DNA of 42,467 nucleotides from Bacteroides sp. CAG:530 (GCA_000434735.1 FR881270.1:603-43069), one strand, 5' to 3'. Counted from the stretch's first letter, positions 8,483 through 16,748 are shown. The notes: generated by a model not told the origin, from the letters alone. A program made the numbers and translations.

Positions 8483-9681
8483 TTAGGCAAAGCTTCCCAT
8501 TCTAATGAAGCCATGATAAACGGACCAACAGCCTTAGGGTCGTTATCACGAATTTGCTCCGTGATATAATAGTTATAATCACCCATACGGTAGTTCTTAC
8601 CGCCCAATCCGGCTACGGCACAAGCTTTTGTTATTGAAATCAATCCTTTATCGTCTACGGTGATAAAATTGTTCAATATACCTTCATAGCCTTTACGTGC
8701 TACTGCGAAATAAGACTCGTCTATATATCCCTTACGGAGTGCTTTCAGCAGAGAATAAACGAACATTGCAGAGCAAGAAGATTCCAGATAATTGCCTTTA
8801 TCTCCGCTGCGGTCCATTACCTGATACCACAAACCTTCGGGACTCTGATATTTCTTCAATGTCTGAGCGATGTGATTGAATATAGCGAGAATAGTGTCTC
8901 TTCCTTCTTCGTGCACAGGCATATAATCGAGTACATCAACAATAGCCATAGCGTACCATCCCAAAGCACGGCCCCAGCAGTGCTGCGACTGACCTGTTTT
9001 CTTATCAGCCCAACGCTCTGTACGGCTCACGTCGCAAGCATGGCGGAAAAGTCCGTTTGCAGGGTCGTATGTATGCTTTGCCACCAACTTAATCTGACGC
9101 ACTACTTCCTGATAATCCTGCGGTTCGCTGTTGCGGAAAGCATATTCAGCCAAGAAAGGCATACCCATGTACAATCCGTCAAGCCACATCTGGTGCGGAT
9201 AGATTTTCTTGTGCCAAAAACCGCCGTCCTCATTGCGAGGCTGACCGTCGAACTGGCTTCTTAACATATCGAGTGCTTTCTTATATTTCTCCTGATGAGT
9301 CTGCTCATAGATTCTGAAAAATATCTTTCCGGAATTAATACGGTCTAAGCTATACTCCTCCTTTTTATATTTAACGATTGATCCGTCGGCATGTACCATA
9401 GTGTCGGCATAAGCCAAGGCATAATCGAAAATCTTCTTATCTCCATATCTATCGTATACATCGAGCATGGCTCCAAGTTCAAGGCCATGACAATAGTCCC
9501 ACTTTAACGCAGGTTGAAAATCGAGTCTCCACGCTTCGGGGTAACGCGCCATTTCAGACTCTACCATTCTTACCGACCAAGGTTTCTGTCCGGCAGGGAA
9601 TTCAGTCTTTGCCTGTATCGTTCCTAAGAAAGAAAGAACGACGCTCATCACCAAAGCCACTAAAATTTTTCTTTGTTTCAT
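8464..9681 (-). CDS. Unsaturated rhamnogalacturonyl/galacturonyl hydrolase (GH88/GH105), secreted
   Basis: Seen: 405 residues with an SPI signal peptide (MKQRKILVALVMSVVLSFLG, cleavage near TIQA), then an alpha/alpha six-hairpin barrel. MWLDGLYMGMPFLAEYA (165-181) has the predicted general acid Asp168. Further motifs are HCWGRALGWYAMAIVDVLDYMP and SPEGLWYQVMDRSGDKGNYLESSCSAMFVYSL. Known: GH105 adds water to the 4,5-unsaturated uronic acid at the end of lyase products and releases 5-keto-4-deoxyuronate (DKI). Inferred: a periplasmic step after the pectate lyase. It is the first gene of the minus-strand operon. Its last codons are CCT AAA AAA AAA GTA GGT TTG TAG; the A9 run may let some ribosomes or transcripts continue into the CE8 frame. 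Confidence 0.92.
   Translation of the reverse strand: MKQRKILVALVMSVVLSFLGTIQAKTEFPAGQKPWSVRMVESEMARYPEAWRLDFQPALKWDYCHGLELGAMLDVYDRYGDKKIFDYALAYADTMVHADGSIVKYKKEEYSLDRINSGKIFFRIYEQTHQEKYKKALDMLRSQFDGQPRNEDGGFWHKKIYPHQMWLDGLYMGMPFLAEYAFRNSEPQDYQEVVRQIKLVAKHTYDPANGLFRHACDVSRTERWADKKTGQSQHCWGRALGWYAMAIVDVLDYMPVHEEGRDTILAIFNHIAQTLKKYQSPEGLWYQVMDRSGDKGNYLESSCSAMFVYSLLKALRKGYIDESYFAVARKGYEGILNNFITVDDKGLISITKACAVAGLGGKNYRMGDYNYYITEQIRDNDPKAVGPFIMASLEWEALPKKKVGL
8476..8484 (-). other. A9 slippery run at the GH105/CE8 junction
   Basis: Nine consecutive A on the minus strand, read as AAA AAA AAA in the GH105 frame, contain the A-AAA-AAA type slippery heptamer and are followed by G. One extra A, or a -1 slip, joins GH105 in frame to the CE8 domain. 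The GH105 stop is 10-12 nt past the run. Confidence 0.7.
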
Positions 9682-9724
9682 GATATAAATTTAAACGGTT
9701 AATAATGCTTTCTAAAAGTGTTTT

Positions 9725-9742
9725 TATCACGATACAAAAGTA
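9725..9742 (-). promoter_or_regulatory. GH105 operon -7 element with an operator-like half-site at the start of transcription
   Basis: On the minus strand TACTTTTG (9735-9742) is a -7 element, 53 nt before the GH105 ATG. Directly downstream is TATCACGATA (plus strand, 9725-9734), which carries the same CACGATA half-site as the 16-bp palindrome at 9921-9936. Confidence 0.5.
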
Positions 9743-9920
9743 AGAGTTAGAGATTTGGCGTGTGTGTATTTTCTGTGTTTTTAATTAGATTATTTGGGAT
9801 ACCGCTTATACATTCCGCACTAAAAGCAACAATTTCAACCATAATTTTAATTGACGCGCCAACACATTCCATCGGGTTACACCTTTAATATTGTGCAAAA
9901 ACAATTCTATAGACAGCATA

Positions 9921-9936
9921 TTATCGTGCACGATAA
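9921..9936. promoter_or_regulatory. Perfect 16-bp palindrome TTATCGTGCACGATAA, candidate operator
   Basis: A dyad-symmetric site in the 400-bp divergent region between the GH105 operon and the PTS IIC-kduI operon. LacI- or GntR-type repressors use sites of this size. It lies about 50 bp upstream of the IIC promoter, and half of it recurs at the GH105 start site. The rest of the gap is AT-rich and shows no gene. Confidence 0.5.
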
Positions 9937-9988
9937 CGAACAAAATCATACAAAATAGCATTCAATCGTCAATAAATCAAAAAATTAA

Positions 9989-10019
9989 TTGGCGTTTCGG
10001 TCAAAATACTATATTTTTG
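9989..10019 (+). promoter_or_regulatory. Promoter of the PTS IIC-kduI operon
   Basis: TTG at 9989-9991, a 20-nt spacer, and TATTTTTG at 10012-10019, 62 nt before the ATG at 10082. Confidence 0.6.
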
Positions 10020-10081
10020 GACCTAAATATTAATAGTATTAACCCTAAATTACATTTCAAAGGAAGACAATCTTTTAAATT

Positions 10082-11443
10082 ATGGAACAAGTTTTTAGTT
10101 ATATCATCAGCCTCGGCGCGAGTGTGATGATGCCTATTATCTTTACAGTAATAGGTCTGTGCATAGGTATGAAATTCGGTAAGGCACTTAAATCGGGTCT
10201 GTTTGTTGGTGTAGGTTTCGTAGGATTGGGTGTAGTAACCGCATTGCTTACCACCAACTTCGATGCTCCCCTGAAATCTATTTCAGACATTTACGACCTT
10301 CAGCTGAAGGTATTCGATATGGGATGGCCCGCTGCCGCAGCTGTTGCATATAACACTGCAGTAGGTGCTTTGATTATTCCTATCTGCTTAGGTATCAATT
10401 TCCTTATGCTGATAACAAAAACTACCAGAACAGTCAATATCGACCTTTGGAACTATTGGCATTTCGCATTTATCGGTGCCGTAGCATATTTCGTAATGGG
10501 CGAAAGCCTGATGTGGGGCTACTTTGCAGCTATCGTATGTTATATCATTACTTTGGTATGCGCTGACTTGACTGCCGACAAGTTCCAGAAGTACTACGAC
10601 CTTGAAGGTATCTCTATCCCGCAGCCTTTCTGCCAGAGCTTCACTCCGTTTGCTATCATCATCAACAAGGCGCTCGATTTGATTCCGGGCTTCTCTAAAC
10701 TCGACATCGACGTTGACGGTTTGAAGAAGAAATTCGGTGTATTGGGTGAGCCGCTCGTACTTGGTGTTATCGTAGGTGCATTGATTGGTTGGGCTGCTCA
10801 AGTAGACATCAAGAAGATTCTTTTCTTGGGTGTTACCATGGGTGCCGTTATGGAACTTATTCCACGTATCACTTCATTGTTTATCGAAGGTTTGAAACCT
10901 ATCTCTGAAAAGACTCAGGAATTGGTTAAGACTAAATTCAACGGTAAGAAAGTACATATCGGTATGAGCCCCGCTTTGGTTATCGGTCATCCTACTACAT
11001 TGGTAGCATCGGTTATCTTGATTCCGGTAATCTTGGCTATAGCAGTATTCTTGCCGGGCAATCAGTTCTTGCCTTTGGCATCATTGGCCGGAATGTTCTA
11101 CTTGTTCCCAATGATTCTTCCTTTCACTAAAGGTAATATCGTAAAGACTTTAATCATCGGTCTTGTAGCTCTTATCATCGGTCTTTACTTCGTTACTGAT
11201 ATGGCTCCTGCATTTACATCTGCAGCAAACGCAGTATTTGCCGCTACAGGCGATAAAGCAGCACACATTCCTGATGGCTTCGAAGCCGGAGCACTCGACT
11301 TTGCTTCTTCACTCTTCGGATGGTTAATCTATCACGGCGTGAAATTGGAATATGTAGGTATGGGTGTATTGAGCATCATCACCATCGGTATGATGTTGTT
11401 CAACCGCAGCCGCATCGTAAAGGAAGGCAAGAACAATAAATAA
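10082..11443 (+). CDS. Galactitol-type PTS IIC membrane permease, orphan
   Basis: Seen: 453 residues with about ten hydrophobic segments. The protein aligns by eye along its whole length with E. coli GatC: VFSYIISLGASVMMPII at the start, VFDMGWPAAAA, TRTVNIDLWNYWHF, YDLEGISIPQP, KKFGVLGEPLVLG, and IGMSPALVIGHPT near 315-327. Known: GatC is the membrane channel of the galactitol phosphotransferase system and normally needs IIA, IIB, HPr and enzyme I. None of these is in the window. Inferred: here it may act as a facilitator or symporter without phosphorylation. It is 27 bp upstream of kduI and diverges from pectin genes, so its substrate is probably a pectin-derived keto-deoxy sugar acid, not galactitol. 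Confidence 0.88.
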   Translation: MEQVFSYIISLGASVMMPIIFTVIGLCIGMKFGKALKSGLFVGVGFVGLGVVTALLTTNFDAPLKSISDIYDLQLKVFDMGWPAAAAVAYNTAVGALIIPICLGINFLMLITKTTRTVNIDLWNYWHFAFIGAVAYFVMGESLMWGYFAAIVCYIITLVCADLTADKFQKYYDLEGISIPQPFCQSFTPFAIIINKALDLIPGFSKLDIDVDGLKKKFGVLGEPLVLGVIVGALIGWAAQVDIKKILFLGVTMGAVMELIPRITSLFIEGLKPISEKTQELVKTKFNGKKVHIGMSPALVIGHPTTLVASVILIPVILAIAVFLPGNQFLPLASLAGMFYLFPMILPFTKGNIVKTLIIGLVALIIGLYFVTDMAPAFTSAANAVFAATGDKAAHIPDGFEAGALDFASSLFGWLIYHGVKLEYVGMGVLSIITIGMMLFNRSRIVKEGKNNK

Positions 11444-11470
11444 CAAGTATAAAACAAACATAAAAGAGAA

Positions 11471-12391
11471 ATGAAAAAATTAGCTATCGCAATGATGATG
11501 GGTGTAGCTGCCCTGACAGCAAATGCCCAGGTTAATGTACGTATGCAAACAGCATGCAATCCGCAAGATGTTAAGACTTACGATACACAAAGACTGCGCA
11601 GCAGCTTTATGATGGAAAAGGTTATGGCTGCTGATGAAATCAACCTGACTTATTCTATGTACGACCGTTTCATCTTTGGTGGTGCAGTGCCTGTAAACAA
11701 AGAGTTGACTCTCGATACATTCGATGCTCTGAAAGCTCCTTACTTCTTGTTCAACCGTGAACTTGGTGTTATCAACATCGGTGGTGAAGGTATCGTAACT
11801 GTAGACGGTAAAGAATATACTCTGAACTTTAAAGAAGCTATCTACGTAGGCCGTGGCAAGCAGAAAGTTACTTTCAAGAGCAAAGACGCTTCTAAACCCG
11901 CTAAGTTCTACATCAACTCGGCTATCGCTCACAAGGAATACAAGACTCAGCTTATTACACTTGACGGACGTAAGGATTCACTGAAAGCTAACTCTATGGC
12001 TGCAGGTAAGATGGAAGACAGCAACGACCGTGTAATCAACCAGCTTATCGTAAACAACGTACTTCAGGAAGGTCCTTGCCAGTTGCAGATGGGTCTTACA
12101 GAATTGAAACCGGGTAGCGTATGGAACACAATGCCAGCTCACACTCACGCACGCCGTATCGAAGCTTACTTCTACTTCAACCTTACTCCGGGTAACATGA
12201 TTTGCCACTTAATGGGCGAACCTCAGGAAGAACGTTTGGTATGGTTGGCTAACGAACAGGCTATCATGTCTCCAGAATGGTCTATCCACGCTGCAGCAGG
12301 TACTAGCAACTATATGTTCATTTGGGGTATGGCAGGCGAAAACCTTGACTATGGCGATATGGACAAAATCAAATATACAGAAATGAAATAA
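11471..12391 (+). CDS. kduI: 5-keto-4-deoxyuronate isomerase (KduI) with a signal peptide
   Basis: Seen: 306 residues. MKKLAIAMMMGVAALTANAQ is a typical SPI signal (Lys-Lys, hydrophobic core, Ala-x-Ala), followed by an almost full-length match to E. coli KduI (278 residues): RELGVINIGGEGIVTVDG, MGLTELKPGSVWNTMPAHTHARR, PEWSIHAAAGT, FIWGMAGEN. The zinc ligands map to His224, His226, Glu231 and His273. Known: KduI converts 4-deoxy-L-threo-5-hexosulose uronate (DKI) to 3-deoxy-D-glycero-2,5-hexodiulosonate (DKII); in E. coli it is cytoplasmic. Inferred: this version is exported and acts in the periplasm on the GH105 product before import. It is co-transcribed with the PTS IIC gene and followed by a strong terminator. 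The next enzyme, KduD, is not in the window. Confidence 0.95.
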   Translation: MKKLAIAMMMGVAALTANAQVNVRMQTACNPQDVKTYDTQRLRSSFMMEKVMAADEINLTYSMYDRFIFGGAVPVNKELTLDTFDALKAPYFLFNRELGVINIGGEGIVTVDGKEYTLNFKEAIYVGRGKQKVTFKSKDASKPAKFYINSAIAHKEYKTQLITLDGRKDSLKANSMAAGKMEDSNDRVINQLIVNNVLQEGPCQLQMGLTELKPGSVWNTMPAHTHARRIEAYFYFNLTPGNMICHLMGEPQEERLVWLANEQAIMSPEWSIHAAAGTSNYMFIWGMAGENLDYGDMDKIKYTEMK

Positions 12392-12413
12392 GGCTATAAG
12401 CCTTTAGCATACT

Positions 12414-12480
12414 AAGCGCAAAGACTTGGTGAAAATAATTTCAATAATTATTCTTTTCACTATAGTCTTTGCGCTTTTTT
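12414..12480 (+). terminator. Strong terminator after kduI
   Basis: AGCGCAAAGACT at 12414-12425 pairs with AGTCTTTGCGCT at 12464-12475. Inside it GGTGAAAA pairs with TTTTCACT. A T7 run follows. Confidence 0.9.
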
Positions 12481-12546
12481 TGTGTCTAAACCAAATAATA
12501 CCTTAAAATAGTCATTTTTTCCATCTCTCTCCATAAATAGTAAGCG

Positions 12547-12554
12547 TATATTTG
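12547..12554 (+). promoter_or_regulatory. Promoter -7 element for the MFS transporter
   Basis: TATATTTG, 33 nt before the ATG at 12588. No good -33 motif. Confidence 0.5.
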
Positions 12555-12587
12555 CAAACCTAACAATCAATATTTAATCTAATCATC

Positions 12588-14048
12588 ATGAGTACATTTC
12601 AGACACAGGGCAATAAGATGACAAATTATCGTTGGATAATTTGCTCTATGTTGTTCTTTGCAACTACGGTTAACTACCTAGACCGTCAAGTTCTATCCTT
12701 AACATGGAAAGATTTTATCGCACCGGAATTCCATTGGACCGATGCACACTATGGTTACATTACTGCTGTTTTCTCTATCGTATACGCCATCGCGAACCTC
12801 TTTGCCGGACGCTTCGTAGATTGGCTTGGAAGTAAGAAGGGATATCTATGGGCCATCGGAATCTGGTCATTAGGCGCCTGCTTACACGCATTATGCGGAT
12901 GGGCTACAGAACACACTGTGGGACTTGGCGACGTAGCCAATATGATTCAAGCAAGTGGCGACGTAGCAGCTACTATCGCTATCACCAGCGTATATTACTT
13001 CATCGCTGCACGTATCGTATTGGGTGCCGGCGAAGCTGGTAACTTCCCTGCCGCTATCAAAGTAACAGCAGAATACTTCCCTAAGAAAGACCGCGCTTTC
13101 GCTACATCTATCTTTAATGCGGGTTCTACAGTGGGCGCACTTATCGCTCCTCTCTGCATTCCTACTTTAGCAAAATTCTTCAAGAACGTAGGTGTAGGCA
13201 ACGGATGGGAAATGGCATTCATCATCATCGGTGCCTTAGGTTTCATCTGGATGGGATTGTGGTTGTTCGTTTATAAGAAACCCGAAGAAAACAAGAGCGT
13301 AAACGCTGCTGAATTGGCATATATCCATCAAGACGATAACGAAGAAGTAGAGACAGAAGCAAACAATGATAAAGAAGAAAAGAAGCTTTCTATCCTACAG
13401 TGTCTTTCTTACCGCCAGGCATGGGCGGTTATCATGGGTAAATTCTTAACCGACGGTGTATGGTGGTTCTTCTTGTTCTGGACTCCGGCATACATCTCAG
13501 ACGTTTACGGATTCTCATCGGACACAGCTACAGCACAGTTGCTTATCTTCGTGCTTTACGCTATTACAATGTTCTCTATCTACGGAGGTAAACTGCCTAC
13601 TATCATTATCAACAAAACAGGCAAAGACCCGTATGCAGCCCGTATGAAAGCTATGTTCATATTCGCTCTCTTCCCACTGTTGGCATTGTTTGCTCAGCCA
13701 TTGGGAGAAATCTCTTACTGGTTCCCTATCGTCATTATCGGTATCGCCGGTGCAGCTCACCAGTCATGGTCGGCTAATATCTACACCGTAGGTAGCGATA
13801 TGTTCCCGAAAAGCGCTGTAGCTACTATCATCGGTATCGGTGGTATGGCTGGTGGTATCGGTTCATTCCTCATTAACATGGGTTCTGGTTTGCTGTTCGA
13901 CTATGCCGGACGTACTAACATGGCGTTCTTCGGATTCGAAGGAAAAGAAGCCGGATACTTCATCGTATTCTGTATCTGTGCAATAGCTTATATGTTAGCA
14001 TGGTGTATCATGAAGGCTCTTGTTCCAAAATACAAGGTTATCAAGTAA
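12588..14048 (+). CDS. MFS hexuronate transporter (ExuT/anion:cation symporter type)
   Basis: Seen: 486 residues and 12 hydrophobic segments. YRWIICSMLFFATTVNYLDRQVLS at the start, GRFVDWLGSKKG (loop 2-3) and LGAGEAGNFPAAIKVTAEYFPKKDRAFATSIFNAGS in helices 4-5 are characteristic of the ExuT/GudP (ACS) subfamily. A charged cytoplasmic loop (about 240-265, EVETEANNDKEEKK) joins the two halves. Known: relatives import galacturonate, glucuronate or related sugar acids with protons or sodium. Inferred: uptake of galacturonate or of the keto-deoxy acid made by KduI. It has its own promoter and terminator, so it is expressed separately from kduI. The ATG at 12618 is an alternative start ten codons later. 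Confidence 0.92.
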   Translation: MSTFQTQGNKMTNYRWIICSMLFFATTVNYLDRQVLSLTWKDFIAPEFHWTDAHYGYITAVFSIVYAIANLFAGRFVDWLGSKKGYLWAIGIWSLGACLHALCGWATEHTVGLGDVANMIQASGDVAATIAITSVYYFIAARIVLGAGEAGNFPAAIKVTAEYFPKKDRAFATSIFNAGSTVGALIAPLCIPTLAKFFKNVGVGNGWEMAFIIIGALGFIWMGLWLFVYKKPEENKSVNAAELAYIHQDDNEEVETEANNDKEEKKLSILQCLSYRQAWAVIMGKFLTDGVWWFFLFWTPAYISDVYGFSSDTATAQLLIFVLYAITMFSIYGGKLPTIIINKTGKDPYAARMKAMFIFALFPLLALFAQPLGEISYWFPIVIIGIAGAAHQSWSANIYTVGSDMFPKSAVATIIGIGGMAGGIGSFLINMGSGLLFDYAGRTNMAFFGFEGKEAGYFIVFCICAIAYMLAWCIMKALVPKYKVIK

Positions 14049-14085
14049 TCAAGACAACTGATAAGCTCTAAACCATAAATCAATT

Positions 14086-14126
14086 AAGCCAACTATTTCA
14101 ATAGCTGATTTAGTTGGCTTTTCTTT
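14086..14126 (+). terminator. Terminator after the MFS gene
   Basis: AAGCCAACT at 14086-14094 pairs with AGTTGGCTT at 14112-14120, followed by TTCTTTT. Confidence 0.85.
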
Positions 14127-14255
14127 TATCAGCACGTAAGCGTGTATAATTATCTTACTTGCGACAACAAGCCTGCCAGAGTTTACTATCACCGTTATGG
14201 CGGTAAACAATTCTATAAAATCGGCCTCAGAACTCATTCTGAAGAGGGCCAGAAA

Positions 14256-14314
14256 AAGAATACGATGAACCAAGTGGAAGAATGCGATGATTCAAGTAAA
14301 AGAATGCGATTCGC
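14256..14314. repeat. 22-bp tandem repeat, about 2.6 copies
   Basis: Units 14256-14277, 14278-14299 and a partial third from 14300 share AAGAATrCGATGAnnCAAGTrr. The block sits in a 280-bp gap between two terminators where no convincing gene is seen, and is followed by an A11 run at 14315-14325. Confidence 0.65.
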
Positions 14315-14404
14315 AAAAAAAAAAATTCGAATGGTTTAGCAGCTTTTCGCATTTTTTTCCGCATCTTTCAAGTTTGTTTTGTTGTATAATAATAATACCA
14401 ACAG

Positions 14405-14460
14405 AAAAAACGCCTTGCAAAGGTAAAAGCCAAACAACGCTTCTCCCTTTACAAGGCGTT
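14405..14460 (-). terminator. Terminator of the glyS-FKBP operon
   Basis: AACGCCTTG(t)AAAGG pairs with CCTTT(g)CAAGGCGTT on the minus strand, followed by TTTTTT (plus A6 at 14405-14410). It lies 36 nt after the FKBP stop. Confidence 0.85.
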
Positions 14461-14495
14461 CTATATTGATATATTTATATCAGCTAATGCAAATC

Positions 14496-15128
14496 TTAAT
14501 CTTCCTTTTTAGCTTTTGCTCTTGAGCGATCGTCAGGACCAACAGGATGCTTGAATCCTTCCAAGCGCAAATCAAAGATTAGAGTAGAATATCCGCGAAT
14601 GCTTCCGCTGCCTGTTTCTCCATACGCCATTCCATACGGAATATAAAGCTGTACATGGTCGCCTACCTTCATAGTCTGCAGTGCAGTTGTCCATCCCACA
14701 ATAACCTGGTTTACAGCAAAAGAAGTAGACAGAGCAACATCCTCGTTCCACTCGCCAGAGAAACTCTGGTCGAATACCGTACCGTTGATAAGCGAGCCAC
14801 GATAATGTACCGAAACTGTATCTTCATACAAAGGAGACAACGAAGATTCGTCGCCCGACTCTAAGCACTTCATATACACATAATCAGAATTAGAATATGT
14901 ATTAATAGAAGTCAAGTCGTTTTTCGCCAACTTATAGTTAAGTACCTTCTCCCATTTCTCTGAAGCCGGCGGATTAGCGCAGACATTAGCTATCGAATCG
15001 AGATAGTTAGCGTTACGCACTTCCCAATCCGCATACGGGTCGGCCTCTACCGTATCTTTACTGCATGAAGCCAACGCACCTGCCAGCAACGCTACTCCAA
15101 CCAACCATTTTACACTTGCTATATTCAT
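14496..15128 (-). CDS. FKBP-type peptidyl-prolyl isomerase lipoprotein
   Basis: Seen: 210 residues. The lipobox is LASC (Cys22). A helical N-terminal stretch of about 70 residues is followed by an FKBP domain: VSVHYRGSLINGTVFDQS, VNQVIVGWTTALQTMKVGDHVQLYIPYGMAYGE and TLIFDLRLEGF. The tail is basic and hydrophilic. Known: the Val-x-Gly-Trp, Tyr-Gly and Phe-Asp motifs are the FKBP active-site framework; such enzymes catalyse cis-trans isomerisation of prolyl bonds. Inferred: a membrane-anchored periplasmic folding helper. It follows glyS by 19 bp on the same strand with one terminator after it, so the two are probably co-transcribed, although no functional link is obvious. Confidence 0.92.
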   Translation of the reverse strand: MNIASVKWLVGVALLAGALASCSKDTVEADPYADWEVRNANYLDSIANVCANPPASEKWEKVLNYKLAKNDLTSINTYSNSDYVYMKCLESGDESSLSPLYEDTVSVHYRGSLINGTVFDQSFSGEWNEDVALSTSFAVNQVIVGWTTALQTMKVGDHVQLYIPYGMAYGETGSGSIRGYSTLIFDLRLEGFKHPVGPDDRSRAKAKKED

Positions 15129-15147
15129 GTAATCTTAAATCGTTTTA

Positions 15148-16689
15148 TTACTGCAAAGTCTTAAGCAAACTTGTGATGCTCACCTTATCAGCGATGATAC
15201 CGTTCAAGTCGGCGATAGCCACACGTTCCTGCTGCATGGTGTCGCGGTTACGCAGTGTCACGCAGTTATCTTCGAGTGTCTGATGATCGACAGTGATACA
15301 ATAAGGAGTACCGATGGCGTCCTGACGACGGTAACGCTTACCGATAGAATCCTTTTCATCGTACTGACAATGGAAGTGGAACTTCAAGTCATCCATAATC
15401 TCGCGTGCCTTTTCTGGCAGACCGTCTTTCTTAACCAAAGGCAAGATAGCCAATTTAACCGGAGCCAAAGCTGCAGGCAATTTCAATACTACACGAGTTT
15501 CGCCGTTTTCGAGTTTCTCTTCGCAGTAAGATGCGCACATTACGCTAAGGAACATACGGTCTACACCGATAGAAGTCTCGATAACGTACGGAGTGTATGA
15601 TTCGTTGATTTCAGGATCGAAATACTTAATGCTCTTGCCAGAGAATTTTTCGTGCTGGCTCAAGTCGAAGTTAGTACGAGAGTGAACGCCTTCTACTTCC
15701 TTGAATCCGAAAGGCATCAAGAATTCGATGTCGGTAGCAGCATTTGCGTAGTGAGCCAATTTCTCATGATCGTGGTAACGGTAATGATCATCGCCGAAAC
15801 CAAGAGCCTTGTGCCATTTCAAACGGATTTCTTTCCATTTCTTGAACCAATCGAGTTCAGTACCAGGTTTTACGAAGAACTGCATTTCCATCTGTTCGAA
15901 CTCACGCATACGGAAGATGAACTGACGAGCTACGATTTCGTTACGGAATGCCTTACCAATCTGAGCGATGCCGAAAGGAATTTTCATACGGCCTGTCTTC
16001 TGAACGTTAAGGTAGTTTACGAAAATACCCTGAGCTGTTTCCGGACGAAGGTATACTTTCATTGCGCCATCGGCTGTAGAACCCATTTCGGTAGAGAACA
16101 TAAGGTTGAACTGACGAACTTCAGTCCAGTTCTTAGTGCCCGAGATAGGACAAACAATTTCCTCGTCAAGGATAATCTGACGAAGTTCAGCCAAATCGTT
16201 AGCGTTCATTGCTTTTGAGTAGCGTTCATGCAAAGCGTCGCGCTTAGCCTGATTTTCCAATACACGTGCATTGGTGCTGCGGAATTCTTCTTCGTTGAAA
16301 GAGTCACCGTATTTCTTTGCAGCCTTAGCTACTTCCTTATTAATCTTTTCTTCGTATTTAGCAATCTGATCTTCAATCAAGACATCGGCACGATAACGTT
16401 TCTTCGAATCGCGGTTGTCAATCAATGGGTCATTGAACGCATCAACGTGTCCTGATGCTTTCCATATAGTGGGGTGCATAAAGATAGCAGAATCAATTCC
16501 GACGATATTGTCATGCAACAAAACCATGCTCTGCCACCAATACTGTTTGATATTGTTTTTCAACTCCACACCATTCTGTCCGTAGTCGTATACAGCGCCA
16601 AGTCCGTCATAGATATCGCTTGACGGGAAAACAAAGCCATACTCCTTACAGTGTGAAACAAGTTTCTTGAAAACGTCTTCTTGTGCCAT
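15148..16689 (-). CDS. glyS: Glycyl-tRNA synthetase (single-chain alpha2 type)
   Basis: Seen: 513 residues from the ATG at 16687-16689. It begins MAQEDVFKKLVSHCKEYGFV and contains YGQNGVELKNNIKQYWW, MKVYLRPETAQGIFVNYLN, GKAFRNEIVARQFIFRMREFEQMEMQFF (class II motif 2) and ETSIGVDRMFLSVMC (motif 3 region). The C-terminal anticodon-binding domain starts near LAPVKLAILPLVKKD. Known: it charges tRNA-Gly; Bacteroidota use this archaeal/eukaryote-like dimer, not the alpha2beta2 enzyme of E. coli. A longer in-frame extension to 16743 exists, but it would cross the -7 element at 16741-16748 and lacks family residues, so the internal start was chosen. Confidence 0.97.
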   Translation of the reverse strand: MAQEDVFKKLVSHCKEYGFVFPSSDIYDGLGAVYDYGQNGVELKNNIKQYWWQSMVLLHDNIVGIDSAIFMHPTIWKASGHVDAFNDPLIDNRDSKKRYRADVLIEDQIAKYEEKINKEVAKAAKKYGDSFNEEEFRSTNARVLENQAKRDALHERYSKAMNANDLAELRQIILDEEIVCPISGTKNWTEVRQFNLMFSTEMGSTADGAMKVYLRPETAQGIFVNYLNVQKTGRMKIPFGIAQIGKAFRNEIVARQFIFRMREFEQMEMQFFVKPGTELDWFKKWKEIRLKWHKALGFGDDHYRYHDHEKLAHYANAATDIEFLMPFGFKEVEGVHSRTNFDLSQHEKFSGKSIKYFDPEINESYTPYVIETSIGVDRMFLSVMCASYCEEKLENGETRVVLKLPAALAPVKLAILPLVKKDGLPEKAREIMDDLKFHFHCQYDEKDSIGKRYRRQDAIGTPYCITVDHQTLEDNCVTLRNRDTMQQERVAIADLNGIIADKVSITSLLKTLQ

Positions 16690-16740
16690 TTTTCTTATAT
16701 GTTTTGAAATTCTTATTGTTTTTGTCTGCTCAATTGGGCA

Positions 16741-16748
16741 CAAAGATA
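16741..16748 (-). promoter_or_regulatory. glyS promoter -7 element
   Basis: TATCTTTG on the minus strand, 51 nt before the chosen glyS start. Confidence 0.5.

Noticed and set aside
14142..14339. 65-codon open frame between two terminators
   Set aside because: It runs through the 22-bp tandem repeat and the A11 tract and shows no start signal or family resemblance.
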